Source of the DNA: Primulina eburnea
Lineage: Eukaryota > Streptophyta > Magnoliopsida > Lamiales > Gesneriaceae
Assembly: GCF_022965805.1 (NCBI RefSeq)
Contig: NC_133101.1
Span: 48,440,342-48,504,341 of the forward strand
DNA length: 64,000 nucleotides
Direction: 5' to 3'
Within the stretch, counting starts at the first letter, position 1; the number at the start of each line of letters is the position of its first letter. Shown piece after piece: positions 1 through 11,600 of the stretch. Made by a program: the position numbers and the translations under genes. The notes below the pieces were generated by a model. That model was not told the origin of the DNA. It searched no databases and saw only the letters and a list, made by a program, of their open reading frames with translations.

Positions 1-1517
1 GATCAAGCCATTGTCGATCACATGGCCAATGGAATGAACAAGAAAACAAGTGAAGAAATACACCACCCATGGTACAACATGGTGTTCTCGGGTGGAGCTT
101 CGGATTGTCGTAGGTGTTTGTTTGGATTGTGGTTGGTCTAGAGCCCTTAGCCATGGTTCAAACCACAACTTAGGATTTTGGAAGAGGTTCTGGTCGGTGG
201 TTCAAGCCCCAATGGCCATTAGCCTTGAAATCGAAGCGAGGCAAGCACAGTTGCTGCCGCTGGAATTGGACAGCAACTTTCTCTTCGGTTCAGAGGTCAT
301 GATTGAGTTCTTGGTTGGCTTTTAGCCTATGGCCTTAGACTGGACAGTACCTCATTGAGTTAGGAAGGCCATGTTTTTGGCCGTTTGTAATTTGGTTAAG
401 TTTAGTAGTCGTACGAGAATTTACGGTGCAATGTACCAAAGTGACTCTCGAAAGAGCGTTTTGCAACTTTGGCATCCATTCATCGTTTTCTTGTATTACA
501 GCCCTAGGGATATGTTTTTACAGTATTTTCAGGGTATTTTATTCATGACTAAATGATGGTTCAATGTTATTTGGGCTTGGTACGGAGTCATGGTTGAATA
601 CTAAGGTTGTTGGGCGTAATTGTCTCGTTTTTGGTTCGATTATGAAGTGTTGGTCAAGTTAAGTTTAATTGCATCTTTCTCATGTTAGAAGTAGGTCAGA
701 GAGAGCCTGGGAACGATCCAACCCCTTTCGGTAAAATAGGGTTATAATTATATTAATAGGGTTATAATTATATTACGTGCATAATATAAAATGTTTATTT
801 TTGAGATATATGCAATATGTCTTGTGGCCAACTTACGCTAATGGGATTGCTTCACCCGGTGACTTACGAATGGTTTACGTTTATGTATGGGTACGGATAT
901 CCAGTCCAAGGGCTGTGATGATCTCTACCACCCAGTATACTGTGGTTTAGTCTGATCAGACATTCATGTTATGTTATGGGCCACTTGCGTAGAACTTTAT
1001 CTATATAGAAAATTACGATATGCTAATTTATGACAGGGCTCTACCGAGCAACTATTTTACGTACGATTTTTCAGATATGCACGTATTTATAATTACTCAT
1101 GACACAATTTTCACCTTACGCTTTATGATACGATATTTTTATGTTAAGCGAAATTTTATGATATATTTACTTGTTATTAACGATATATGCATGCTGAGTC
1201 TTTAGACTCACTAGACTTGATTGTTGTAGGTACTAATGAGGTCGGAACCGAGGGCGGGGACCAGTGAGCTAGCTTGGGTCGGCAGTAGTAGGAACCCGAG
1301 GACCTCATTTTTATCATTTACTATTTATGCTCAAACTCAGTTTTTACTTTGACGAATTATTTGAAGTTGTGGTTTAAAAACAATGTTTTCTTCCGCTGTT
1401 AGATTAAACAATAAATCTTTTTATCAGATTATTTTATAAATGATGTACGTTATTTATTTAAAGAGAAAAATTTAAATAATTCCGCAAATTTATAAATACG
1501 AAATACGGGCCTCTACA
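1..1517 (+). repeat. 5' LTR of Ty3/gypsy element T1 (start lies outside the window)
   Basis: The segment ends in CA at 1517, two bases before an initiator tRNA-Met primer-binding site, as the end of a 5' LTR should. Bases 1163-1517 recur at 7011-7365 as the end of the 3' LTR. It shares blocks (around a conserved GAGTCTTTAGACTC palindrome at 1196-1209 and a CTGTGGTTTAGTCTGATCAGAC block near 940) with the inverted solo LTR 2451-5780, so the two belong to related families; by that comparison a full LTR could exceed 3 kb, which is why no start is seen. A short direct repeat of AGGGTTATAATTATATTA lies near 738-774. I see no gene; the small ORFs here are chance frames. Confidence 0.75.
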
Positions 1518-1518
1518 G

Positions 1519-1532
1519 TTGGTATCAGAGCC
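1519..1532 (+). other. Primer-binding site of element T1 (initiator tRNA-Met)
   Basis: TTGGTATCAGAGCC follows the LTR end directly. It is complementary to the 3' end of plant initiator tRNA-Met, the usual minus-strand primer of plant LTR retrotransposons. Confidence 0.85.
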
Positions 1533-1764
1533 TATGTTCTTGTAAAGGGTTATACTACTACTGATCTCGAGAAGCTCATGAAGTCACGTCTTCGGTATGT
1601 ATATTTTACGTTTACGCATTTCGTTTAAAGCATGAAATATTTTAACAGCATGTTTCATGAAACGATTTATGTCAAGATTATGATTATGCACTATTTATTT
1701 AAATTTAAAGAAATAATATAAATTATGCATGTTTGTTACGTATGGGTTGTATATATGGAACAGT

Positions 1765-2450
1765 ATGCCTCCTAAACGCATTCCTGAGCACATGAGAGAT
1801 GATGAGCATCGTCATGAGGACGGTGAGGATAATAGGCAGGAGAGAGATGTACCACCACCCCCTCCACATGCTAGGCGGAATGACGCAGTTCTTCGCACAG
1901 TTTGCGGGGAACAATGCTGGGGTAGCTAGGCAGACGGGGCCTGAGGCTACCTATGAGCGGTTCATGAAGATGAGACCGACGGAGTTCTCAGGGATGACAG
2001 ATCCCATGATTGTCGATGGCTGGATTAAGTCCCTTGAGGTTATCTTCGAGTTCATGGGGCTTGGAGATGAGGACAGAGTTCGTTGTGCGACATATCTGTT
2101 TGGAAAAGACGCCCGCTTATGGTGGGAAGGAACATCCGTAGCCTTGAATGTGGCTACTCTGAGCTGGACGCGCTTTACAGAGGTATTTTACTCCAAATAT
2201 TTTACTGACGAGGTGCGTTCCAGGTTGACCAGGGAATTTATGACCCTGAGGCAGGGAGACATGACTGTTACGGAGTTCATCCGTAAGTTTGAGAGGGGTT
2301 GTCATTTTGTGCCCCTAATTGCAAATGATGTTGGAGCCAAGTTGAGGCAATTTATGGATGGTCTAAGGCCGATCTTGCGCCATGATGTTAGGGTGGCTGG
2401 CCCTACTACCTATGACGTCGCTGTCTCCACAGCTCTAGCTGCAGAGCAGG
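1765..2450 (+). pseudogene. gag (N-terminal part) of Ty3 element T1, frameshifted and interrupted
   Basis: The capsid-type Gag should start at the ATG at 1765 (MPPKRIPEHM), as is common for plant chromovirus Gag. The frame shifts near 1860 from frame 1 to frame 2, within the proline run. The second frame carries the Gag core: FSGMTDPMIVDGWIKSLE near 1990-2040 and ARLWWEG near 2110, both typical of Tekay/Del-like capsids. The frame runs into the solo LTR at 2451, where it hits a stop two codons later. Gag resumes at 5781 after the 5-bp duplication. The gene is dead through both the frameshift and the 3.3-kb insertion. Confidence 0.85.
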
Positions 2451-3204
2451 TGTAAAGTACCGTACTTTTACTACTTCAAAATTTGCGGAAAAATTAAAAA
2501 TTTTCTTAAACATAAAATTTCATACGGTCGTCACTTGTCATTTAACTTAATAATATTAAAATCAACATTCCCAACTAATATTTTCCAACAAAGTACTTAT
2601 TTCAAATCATCTCACATCCAACATAAAAACATAATATTTTAAAGTTTTCATAAAACATAAACATAGTGGTCCTCAGGTTTAGCCTTCCGCTCAGTCCAAG
2701 CCTGCCCCTTGATCGCCACCTCCTGTCTCCTCCTCAACATACTCACATGCATCGATCAAGTCTAGTGAGTCTAAAGACTCAACACGTATAAACTGGAATA
2801 ACGAGTACTACATAATAAAATCGCATGCAACTTAAAAATAGAACATACATAACTTGAAACTTGAACTTGCATAATAAACTTGAAACTTGCATAATAAATT
2901 TAAAACTTTCATAATAACTTTAAAACTTGAACATACATACTTTGAAAATTGAACTTGAATAATAGCTTGAACTTTGCATAATAACTTTGAACTTTGCATA
3001 ATGACTTTGAACATACGTACATACATACTCTGACGTGCCATCATCATAAACTTTCATAAACATACTGCATACTTGAACATACGTAACTTCATCATTTTCG
3101 TAGAGGATGTTTCAAAGCAAGTGACCCTTATCATAATAAATATCTGATCAGACAAACCACAGTACTGGGCTGACAGAGACGTATCCACTGCCACATACAT
3201 GAGA

Positions 3205-3360
3205 TCCCTGTTCATAATTTAACAGGACAGTTGATCCACGTTCATAATTTAACGCTTCACAACCACGATCTAACCCGTTCATAATTTAACGGGCGGATTG
3301 GTCCCCGTTCATAATTTAACGCTTTCCAATCCTAACTTCAAACCCGTTCATAATTTAACG
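3205..3360. repeat. Five spaced copies of GTTCATAATTTAAC inside the solo LTR
   Basis: The 14-mer GTTCATAATTTAAC occurs five times about 25-45 bases apart, usually followed by AGGA, GCTT or GGGC, with GC-rich spacers. Its ends GTT/AAC are inverted, so each copy can form a weak hairpin. Function unknown; such short arrays are common in long LTRs. Confidence 0.8.
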
Positions 3361-4270
3361 GGGTGGAGAGGTCCTCGGCCACGTTCACCGACTTCCAAAC
3401 CCATTCACTTTTGGTCACAAGATATTTAGCATACCTCAAAAACTTCAAATATTTTCTTTGCACGTCATACATACTTACTTGGTGCTGAGGGATTCGTTGG
3501 ATGTCAATCGTGTCGTTGCTGCAACATACTAACATGAATTCATAAGCTTAACGTGTACAACTTAAACGTAAGAGTCATGCTTAATCTCAAGCTAAATAAA
3601 TTCTTAGAACATTCTATAATTTCTCACCACTTGACCTTGTAAAACATCAATGTTAAATCATAGCATAAAACCTCAAACCAAACCTTAAGTGATAAAATAT
3701 TTATTCCAAAAACTGAAGCTACACGGACCCCGTACCCAGGACAGGCCCCGGGTCTGTGTAGGTACTGCTTCATATGTGTCATGTAAAAGAAGGGGCACGG
3801 ACCCCGTCCCTAGGTCCGTGTAGGGGTACGTGTCTATGCGTTTAAATATGTGTCGAAGAAATGAGAAAGCACGAACCCCGTGCTAACCTCCGTCTCCGGG
3901 TCCGTATCCGTCTACCCAACGAATTATTTGATGAAAATTTTATGACATGTCTATTCTCCCAATTAACACATAATGCATCAAGATTCAACACTATGAGACC
4001 ATTCTAGGACATCATAACAATGAACTAAACTTTTATAATCACCCTACAATTTATACGACCCAAAAATACTGTCATTTATATTAAAGTTTATTTCTTACGA
4101 CTTCTTAATAATTCAAGCTTTTAACGACATGAATCGAAACCTCAAAAATACTCTAAACATCATTACTAACTTTCTTATATGCAGCAACGATCACCCATCG
4201 ATCCCCAACAAAGCCTGCAACATAAAAACTTCAAGAACACATTAAAATTCATAACTTTCTTGAAACACGA

Positions 4271-4634
4271 TTTGAGCAGTCATACGAAAAACATCATAAC
4301 TCACTCGTTTTTAATCCAAATAACTCTAATTTTATATCAAAACGAACGTATCAAAAAGATCTACGTTTTTGTAGTTGAAAGTTTTCTCAAAATATGTACC
4401 GAAAAATTGCAGTTTTCGAAAGAACATCAAAAATAGAAATTTTCGGATCTAATTTGAGCAGTCATACTAAAAACACCATAACTCACTCGTTTTTAATCTA
4501 AATAACTCGAATTTTATATCAAATCGAACGTATCAAAAATATCTACGTTTTTATAGTTGAAAGTTTTCTCAAAATATATACCGAAAAATTGCAGTTTTCA
4601 AAAGAACATCAAAACATGAGTTTTCGGATCTAAA
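4271..4634. repeat. Tandem duplication of about 182 bp in the solo LTR
   Basis: The block starting TTTGAGCAGTCATAC at 4271 is repeated at 4453 with a few substitutions. The shared text includes CATAACTCACTCGTTTTTAA and GTATCAAAAA. This is ordinary internal expansion of an LTR. Confidence 0.8.
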
Positions 4635-5780
4635 ATTTGTTCAAAACATATTCAATACATTTCTTGCTCAAACTTCTACATCATGTATACATTTTTATGC
4701 TTAAAAACAACTCAACACATAATATGACATGATCGATGCAGCAAGAACACATTATACGTGTCTTTTGATATTTAAAAATACCATAACGACGATACCGAAG
4801 CGGAGATGATAGGGAGGCGATCCGGGACGAACGTGGCTTGATTTTCTTTGAATAAAACTAAACTAAACTTGCTGGAAATTTGCAGAGATTGTACGTTTAT
4901 TGAAGGGAGAGGGGAGTAATGATAATATGAGAGTTGTGTTGGAAGAGAATTTTAAAATTTCTTCTTTTCCTTATAGTCAAAGGAACAATTAAACATGTGT
5001 TTGCTTTTTAAAACAATTGAAGGGTATGTGTGCGTACGTGTATGAATGTGTTGAATATGTGCAAACTATTTTAAATATTTTAATGTGTGTGTGTATGTAA
5101 TATGCATAATTGAAGGTGTGTGTGTGTGTGTCTATTAGTCAAAAGAAGTAGGAGAAACGTGTGGGTCTGTCTAATTAGATATCATTTGTGCTAATTAATA
5201 AATAAAATACTAATAAAAATGCTAACCCACTTTAATTTAAAATTAACTGTTCAATTAAAATAACACACACAAAAATACTAATTTAAAAAATCTTAAACTT
5301 TTAAAATTACTAATTAAATTATTTAGGTTTAAAATTACTAAACCTAAACAAATCATTTAAATTGCCCCTACCTCAACTTAAAATAAAATGTCACAATTAG
5401 AATCACTAAAATCCACATTTGATAAACTTTTAAAAATTTAAACTCCTAAAATAACTTAATATTTAAATTAGGCTTTTAAAAATATTAAAACTTCATAAAT
5501 CATTTAAAATGTCTCATACCTAACTTAAAATAAAATACCACATTAAAATTTACTAAAAATCGTCTCGGACTCCTTTTCTCGATCTCGCCTCGAATAATCG
5601 TCTGAAACATAAAACTCAAGAAATATGTTAACATACATTAAATAAACATAAATAATTAAAATAATAAATTTCATAAATTAAATGAAAGCATGCATTAAAA
5701 TCATTTAATAAAATACATAAGGAATTTAATAACTTGCACGCACTTGGTTCATATGGACTTAAAATTTTCGGGACTTCACA

Positions 5781-6136
5781 GCAGGATCTGATTGATATTG
5801 AGAGAGATCGCCAAGGCAAGCGACCAGTCCAAGTACCGCACCGCCCTCCTCACCAGCAGCATCAGAGTAAGAGGCCTTTCCACGGTCTTTCCAAGAACCG
5901 AGGACAGCAGGAGCAGCAGCAGGGACGGGCAGTCTCGAGGACCGTAGATTACCCAGTCTGTGCTAAGTGCAAGCACCGTCACGCTGGAGCTTGTATGTAT
6001 GGCTCAGGGAAGTGCTACAAGTGTGGTAGTCCTGACCACTTGCTGAATTATTGCCCTCAGGGGAGTCTGCCTACTCAAGGCAGTGTTTTTGCACTCCATG
6101 CAGTGGAGACGAACCCAGAGACGATGCTCTTGACAG
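5781..6136 (+). pseudogene. gag (C-terminal part) of element T1, with zinc knuckle
   Basis: After the solo LTR the Gag frame resumes (QDLIDIERDRQGK). A glutamine-rich linker follows, then a cysteine-rich nucleocapsid: CAKCKHRHAGAC near 5960-5995 and the CCHC-type knuckle CYKCGSPDHLLNYC near 6013-6054. The frame runs to the junction at 6136, where an intron-like segment separates it from the protease. Its position after the nested LTR shows it is the same gene as 1765-2450. Confidence 0.85.
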
Positions 6137-6338
6137 GCATCTTAAAGCTTTAAGTTTATATTTGAAAGTTAATGTCTTGAGGGTTTGGGTTAAGGTTTTG
6201 AACTTAGAATTTGTGATCGGATTGCATGCTCTAATCAGCGTTATTTCGGGAAATTAGATTAGAAGAACTTTGACCTTCGCATGTCTATAAGTTAGTTCTA
6301 GTAACTATTGGGTTCAGCTTAATGTTCCAATCTTTCAG
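6137..6338 (+). other. Intron-like segment between gag and protease of T1
   Basis: The 202-bp segment interrupts the expected LLTG-RIFIAG junction of Gag-Pol. It begins GCATCT after an AG, and ends in a pyrimidine-rich CCAATCTTTCAG. Removing it joins the two coding parts in frame. The borders fit a GC-AG intron, or a GT-AG intron with one T-to-C change. No transcript evidence is available. Confidence 0.5.
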
Positions 6339-7010
6339 GGAGAATTTTTATAGCTGGTTCAGCTACGAATGCCTTGATAGATTCAGGGGCTACTCAGTCG
6401 TTCATTTCGGAGACCTTTGCGAATTTCCTCCAGCGTATTCAGTAGTATTGCCTTCTGGAGAGGAGCTGGCAGCTACTAATGTGATCCGAGATATAGACCT
6501 CGAACTTCATGGTAATATCGTTTATGCGGATCTTATCGTATTGCCGATGCCAGAGTTTGACCTCATTCTTTGTATGGATTGGCTATTAAGGAACAGAGTT
6601 TTGATTGATTTCCAGAGGAGATCTGTTCTAGTCCGACCTCTTGGAAGAGAGCAGTTCTTATTCGAACCTGACAGGTACTTTCCTTAACCGCGCATTATAC
6701 CTTGTGTCCAGGCTAGGAAGCTTATGCATAGAGGGTGTCGAGCGTTTTTAGCAACCTTTGTATCTGTTCCAGAGGCACACAGTCACTCAGCCTCCGATGT
6801 CACAATTGTTAGGGATTTCCTAGACGTGTTTCCTGATGACCTCTCTGGTATGCTACCTGTGTGGAGAAGTGGAGTTTTCTATTGAGCTTATGCCAGGTAC
6901 GACACCGATATCGAAAGCACCGTACCAATTAGCACCGACATAGATGGCAGAACTCAAGAAGCAGATTCAAGTACTTCTTGACAAGAGTTCATTCGCCCGA
7001 GAAGAAGAAA
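6339..7010 (+). pseudogene. Protease and start of reverse transcriptase of element T1, truncated
   Basis: The aspartic protease motif is visible at 6385-6405 (ALIDSGATQSFIS, active site DSGA). After a local deletion and frameshift near 6440 comes LPSGEEL...FDLILCMDWLL, the usual second half of the Ty3 protease. After 6687 broken frames give the RT entry region [10 protein letters not shown] near 6825 and APTXMAELKKQIQ near 6935. The rest of pol is missing: at 7011 the sequence jumps into the 3' LTR. Confidence 0.8.
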
Positions 7011-7365
7011 ATATTTACTTGTTATTCACGATATATGCATGCTGAGTCTTTAGACTCACTAGACTTGATTGTTGTAGGTACTGATGAGGTCGGGACCGAG
7101 GGCGGGGACCAGTGAGCTAGTTTGGGTCGGCAGTAGTGGGAACCCGAGGACCTCATTTTTATCATTTAATATTTATGCTCAAACTCAGTTTTTACTTTGA
7201 CGAATTATTTGAAGTTGTGGTTTGAAAACAATGTTTGCTTCCGCTGTTACATTAAACAATAAATATTTTTACCAGATTATTTTATAAATGAGGTATGTTA
7301 TTAGTTAAAGAGAGAAAATTTAAATAATTCCGCAAATTTACAAATACGAAATACGGGCCTCTACA
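7011..7365 (+). repeat. 3' LTR remnant of element T1
   Basis: These 355 bases match 1163-1517 closely and end in the same CTCTACA. The LTR's first part and most of pol were lost in one internal deletion. The next base starts Ty3 element F, so T1 probably inserted in F; its expected duplication (ACAGA at 7366) cannot be checked, because the other flank is outside the window. Confidence 0.85.
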
Positions 7366-8095
7366 ACAGAGCTACCGTTGATTGTTTCCATAAGATTGTG
7401 AGAATCAGATCTGAGATGGCTGATTAATGGAAATTTTACGGTAAGGGTTCTAGATCTAGAATTCCTTTGATATCTGTGTTGTCTATGACTCGATTATTGC
7501 ATAAAAGAGCAGAGGGATTCGTTGTATATTCAGTTGATTTACTGAAATTGAGTCCATCATTGGCTGATTTTCCAGTGGTGTGCGAGTTTGCTGACGTATT
7601 CCCAGATGAGATTCCGGAATTGCCTCCGATTCGAGAGATAGACTTCAGCATTGAATTGGTACCAGGTACAGTTCCGATTTCTAGAGCTCCATACAGAATG
7701 GCACCAATCTAATTGAAAGAGTTTAAAGAACAGTTGGAAGATTTACTGTCCAAGGGGTACATCAGACCAAGTTTTTCTCCTTGCGGTGCTCCAGTACTAT
7801 TTGTCAGAAAGAAAGACGGTTCAATGAGACTTTGTATTGATTACCAGCAATTGAAAAAGGCGACGGTAAAGAATAAATACCTTTTGCCTCGTATAGATGA
7901 TTTATTTGATCAGTTGCAAGATTCTTCTGTTTATTCCAAGATTGATTTGAGATCTGGATATCATCAGCTGAGAGTCAGAGATTCTTATATCTCGAAGACA
8001 GCGTTTAGAACCAGGTATGAACATTATGAGTTTATTGTCATGCCGTTCGTTTTAACCAATGCTCCAGCTGTATTTATGGGATTGATAACCGTGTA
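7366..8095 (+). pseudogene. Pol fragment (protease end and RT) of Ty3 element F
   Basis: The frame starts in the middle of the protease/RT linker ([11 protein letters not shown]) and continues with [29 protein letters not shown], then a stop at 7710 and [12 protein letters not shown]. The RT fingers and palm are recognisable: [19 protein letters not shown] near 7770-7830 and [16 protein letters not shown] near 7930. The fragment stops soon after [14 protein letters not shown], before the YIDD-like active site. It is very close to the same region in element B (37370-38070), so F belongs to the B/E family. Stops at 7425 and 7710 show it is dead. Confidence 0.85.
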
Positions 8096-8810
8096 TTTAC
8101 TACGTTTAACCAATGCTCCAGCTCTATCGAAAAGGACTTCAACTGGACGTAAGTTTTACTACGTTTTGATATGATTTGAAATTATGATATTGAAGGAATC
8201 AGACATGATTCATATATGGTGTTCTTGACATATCGTATAATCGAAACCAGATTGAAGAACAGATATCATATGAAATTGTTATGATTTTCAGAATGGATGC
8301 GATTGAGATTAGATATCAGATTCGTATTGTTATTGATTATGAGTTATTGGTATATACTGATCTGTATTACCGGTATTTTAGAATTATAATGTCGTGCCGT
8401 CAGAATTTGATAAGACTAAGATGTCTTGATTTGAATAGTATATTGATACAGTATATTCGATATTGTCATTGCCAGATTGATATTGACAGGTTTTGAATTC
8501 GGGACATCGACTTCATCAGATCGACAAAAAGAAAGGTATAAATCAATGTTAACAGGGAGAACAACTCGAGTCAGATTGGACTTGAGTTTCCCAAAAATCA
8601 CATATCTTATTTCATTGCATTGATGTTTGCCATTCATGAGATTGATATGCTTAGTCTATTGATTTATAACAAAGCATGTATTGAGTCATGGGCTGATGTG
8701 CCAAGTCTTCGGCTGAGTAGCCAAGAGACTAGATGTGTGATTATATCGATGTCGCTTAGGATTTGATTCATTCCTATCGCTGAGATTCGATATATATACA
8801 AATTGTACAG
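8096..8810 (+). repeat. LTR of element F, upstream part (split by SIRE-A)
   Basis: The segment is a diverged relative of the B LTR. Clear shared blocks are GGACGTAAGTTTT near 8132, AGAAAGGTATA near 8530 and the GAGTTTCCCAA...ATCACATA block near 8585, which match 25280, 25711 and 25768 in B. RT sequence passes straight into it, so a deletion removed the rest of pol. The LTR continues at 21716 after SIRE-A. No gene is present. Confidence 0.65.
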
Positions 8811-9508
8811 CTTAGAACAACGCATTTCGGCTAAAGCAGTTAAGATGCCGCATTACGATAAATGAGGTAAACAATGCCCAAGAAATAATGAAGTGGTAAT
8901 CAACGGATACAAAGATTCAAATATATCTCAAGTTACCGTTGGAAGGAAAGCTTATAAATATGACAGAAAAACAGCTGAGCAAAAAGTATATTACTCTGCT
9001 GTTACTCTGCCAAAATCTTAGCTCACTCTTACTTGATTTATTTGTAGCAGTTAAGGCTACAATTGAGCTCACTAGCACTTTGAAATAATCGTTGAATTCG
9101 ATAGTGCTAAAATCAGTTACGCACTGAGAACATTTTGTAATACTAAGAGTTTCAGCTTTTGGCAGTGATAATTACAAACTGAAGTGGGTCAGTACAATTC
9201 TTGTATTCGATCAAAGTCTTTTAGTAGAAATCCTATCCTTGAGATAGAAGGGGTGACGTAGGAGTAATTAAAATCTCCGAACATCCAGACACAATTTTTG
9301 TGTATTTTCTTTCAGTTTCGTATTCTATCTTTCAGTCAGTTACTTTCCGCAACTACTTTAGTTTAACTGATATTTATTGACCAACAAGATTCCGAGAATC
9401 AGTTTGTCACCAAAATGAACTCAAAATTCGAAAATATCAGTTTTAATTGAGAGTGTTTATTCAACCCCCCCTTTCTAAACACTCTTGATACGTTAATCGA
9501 TCATATCA
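8811..9508 (+). repeat. 5' LTR of SIRE-A (5'-truncated)
   Basis: From about 8811 this matches the 3' LTR from about 19690 on (TCGGCTAAAGCAGTTAAGA, TCATTGAAATAATCG-like and GTTTATTCAACCCCCC blocks). The first roughly 290 bases, including the TG end, are missing. It ends in TATCA at 9508, two bases before the PBS. A TATA box (TATAAATAT) lies at 8953. Several indels separate the two LTRs, so the insertion is old. Confidence 0.8.
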
Positions 9509-9510
9509 AG

Positions 9511-9522
9511 TGGTATCAGAGC
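9511..9522 (+). other. Primer-binding site of SIRE-A (initiator tRNA-Met)
   Basis: TGGTATCAGAGC lies two bases after the LTR end. Confidence 0.9.
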
Positions 9523-9569
9523 TAGTTGAATCTTGTTCTTGAATACCTTTGATCTATAAACTTGCTAGC

Positions 9570-10504
9570 ATGACTTCATTCAACAAAATTCCTATGTTCT
9601 CCAGAGATGAATTTGATGATTGGAAAATTAGAATGCATGCTCATTTAACTGCACAAGATGATGACATGTGGTATGTCATAACTGATGTACCCATGAAGAT
9701 TCTAAAAACAAATACAGCAGTTGCCATAATAGAAGGGGCACCACAAAGAATAGAAAAGCCCAGAGAAGAATGGACAACTGAAGATAAAAGAAAAGCAAAC
9801 CTTGATAATGTGGCTAAAGACATTCTGTACAAAACGCTGGACAAAGTAACCTTCAGCAAGATAAAGATGTGTAAGTCAGCCAAAGAAATTTAGGAAAAGC
9901 TGATCCAGCTGTGTGAAGGAAATGATCAAAGCAAAGAAAATAAACTTTCCGTTGCTGTTCAAAAGTTTGATAACGTCAAAATGAGAGCAAGAGAATCAAT
10001 GCACGATTATGATGAAAGAGTAAGCAGTATCATCAATGAGTTAAATGTATTTGAAAAAGTGTATACCAACAAAGAAATTGCACTGAAGGTAATGAGAGGT
10101 CTTCCCAAGGAATGAGATGTCAAGACCATGGCAATGAGGCAGTTCAAAGATCTGAACCAGATTGAACTTCATGATTTGTTTGCTGATTTAAAGGCTTATG
10201 AATTTGAGCTGCAGACTAGAGAAGGATAAACATCTACCTCTGCTGCCACAACTGCTCTAGCTGCTGTCAGAACAGAGCCAATCAGTTCAATTGAGAATTC
10301 TGCTGATCAGTTGAGCAGTGATATAATGTCATTGTTCATCAAAAAATTTGGAATGTTCATGAGAAAGAATCAAGGAAACTTCCAGAAACCATACCAAAGG
10401 AACAGATTCAAAGATGAATCAAATGCCTGCTACAACTGTGGCAAATCAGGTCACTTTATTACTGATTGTCCTAAACCCATGAAAGACTGGTCAAAGCTCA
10501 ACTG
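9570..10504 (+). pseudogene. gag of SIRE-A (Ty1/copia, SIRE-like)
   Basis: The ATG at 9570 (MTSFNKIPMF) starts a SIRE-like Gag, with FDDWKIRMHAHL near residue 12. The frame carries stop codons at 9891, near 10114 (in place of W in LPKEWDVK) and near 10228. The segment KFDNVKMRARESMHDYDERV and the core KVMRGLPKE are typical of SIRE Gag. The zinc knuckle CYNCGKSGHFITDC is intact at 10429-10470. Stops follow at 10502. Gag would package the RNA; this copy cannot make it whole. Confidence 0.88.
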
Positions 10505-11600
10505 ATAGAAAAAAGAAATCATATGAGCACAAAAGAAGACCCAAGGAAGATAAGAAGTCCTTCAGAAAGAAATATGAGGTACTCTTAGCTGAAGAAAACA
10601 AATCCAAATGAGCAGAAACTGACAGTGAGGAGTCAGAACCAGAAAGCTCATGCAGCTCTAGTGATGATGAGAAAGTCAAGTGCTTGATAGCCAATGATGC
10701 AGAAGAAGATTCATCTAGCCAACAGATATTTTATTTCAGCTCAACTGATTTCACACGAGAATAACTCGTTCTAACACTACATGACATGGTAAACGAGTAT
10801 CAAAAGCTTGCATCATCATTTGAAAAAAAAACAAAGTAAAGCAAACTGCTCCCACAGACAATAAAACCAAAACTGATGAATCAGTTGATGGGTTGAGTCT
10901 AAAAAGGGAAATTGCTGAGTTAAAAGCAGAGAGAGACAAAAATCAGTCATTAATTCAGAAGTTGATTCTAGAAAACTCAAAACAGGCTGAGCTCATTCAG
11001 TCTTGGAACAAGTCATCTACGGCACTGAATGAGATGCAGAATTCACAAAAATCAGTTTCCGTTAAAACTGGTTTAGGGTTCAACACTCAAGGAGAAATGT
11101 ATCCAAATGATACTCAACCAAAGCTAAAAATAGACAAAGGGAAATACATTCACTTTGTCAAAGCAACAGTGGTACAAGAACAAATTGAGCCCAGTAAACC
11201 GATTGAGAAACCTACAAAGAATATGAGTAAGACTAGAAGATATGGGATTGGTTATAGTCAAAAATTCTCAACTGATTCACAAAGTCAGTCATCAAAGAGG
11301 TTTCACAAGAACTATTCGAATAGCTATTTCAATTACTATAACTACAAGCCAGTTCAGAAGAGATATAGACTGAACAATCAGTTGAATAAAGTAAAACACA
11401 TAATGTATCATCTGTACACTACACACCAAGCACACAAAAGCCGAGAAAAACCCTTTGGAATACAGCTACTGGAAAGTTTGTTAGACTAATCCAAGTGTGG
11501 GTTCCTAAGAGACTAATCAGCTCAGGACCCAAATAGATATGGGTACCAAGTTATATTTTGTGTGTGATTGCAGGTAACAGGTACAAACAAGAACTCAATA
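10505..11600 (+). pseudogene. Gag C-terminal and linker region of SIRE-A
   Basis: Broken frames give an acidic serine-rich stretch (near 10620-10680), then a charged coiled-coil-like segment (LKREIAELKAERDKNQSLIQ, 10899-10958), then a basic Tyr/Asn-rich tail (11290-11400). This order, knuckle then acidic then coiled coil then basic, is the same as in element C (30100-30560), so it is part of Gag. An open frame covers 10893-11489. Confidence 0.7.

Larger units (their letters stand above)
2451..5780 (-). mobile_element. Solo LTR (3330 bp), inverted, inserted in gag of T1
   Basis: The insert begins TGTAAAGT and ends ACTTCACA and is flanked by the direct repeat GCAGG at 2446-2450 and 5781-5785. 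Removing it and one repeat restores the Gag reading frame. No coding domain, PBS or PPT is visible inside, so it is a solo LTR, probably left by LTR-LTR recombination. On the minus strand it has the same order of blocks as the T1 LTR: CTGTGGTTTGTCTGATCAGA near 3145, then GAGTCTTTAGACTC near 2768, then TTCCGCAAATTT near 2480. It is thus a related Tekay/Del-like family. It is AT-rich, with GC-rich CACGGACCCCGT blocks at 3722-3910. Confidence 0.9.

Noticed and set aside
50..325. A 91-aa coding region at the window start
   Set aside because: No recognisable domain, and the position is inside the long T1 LTR.
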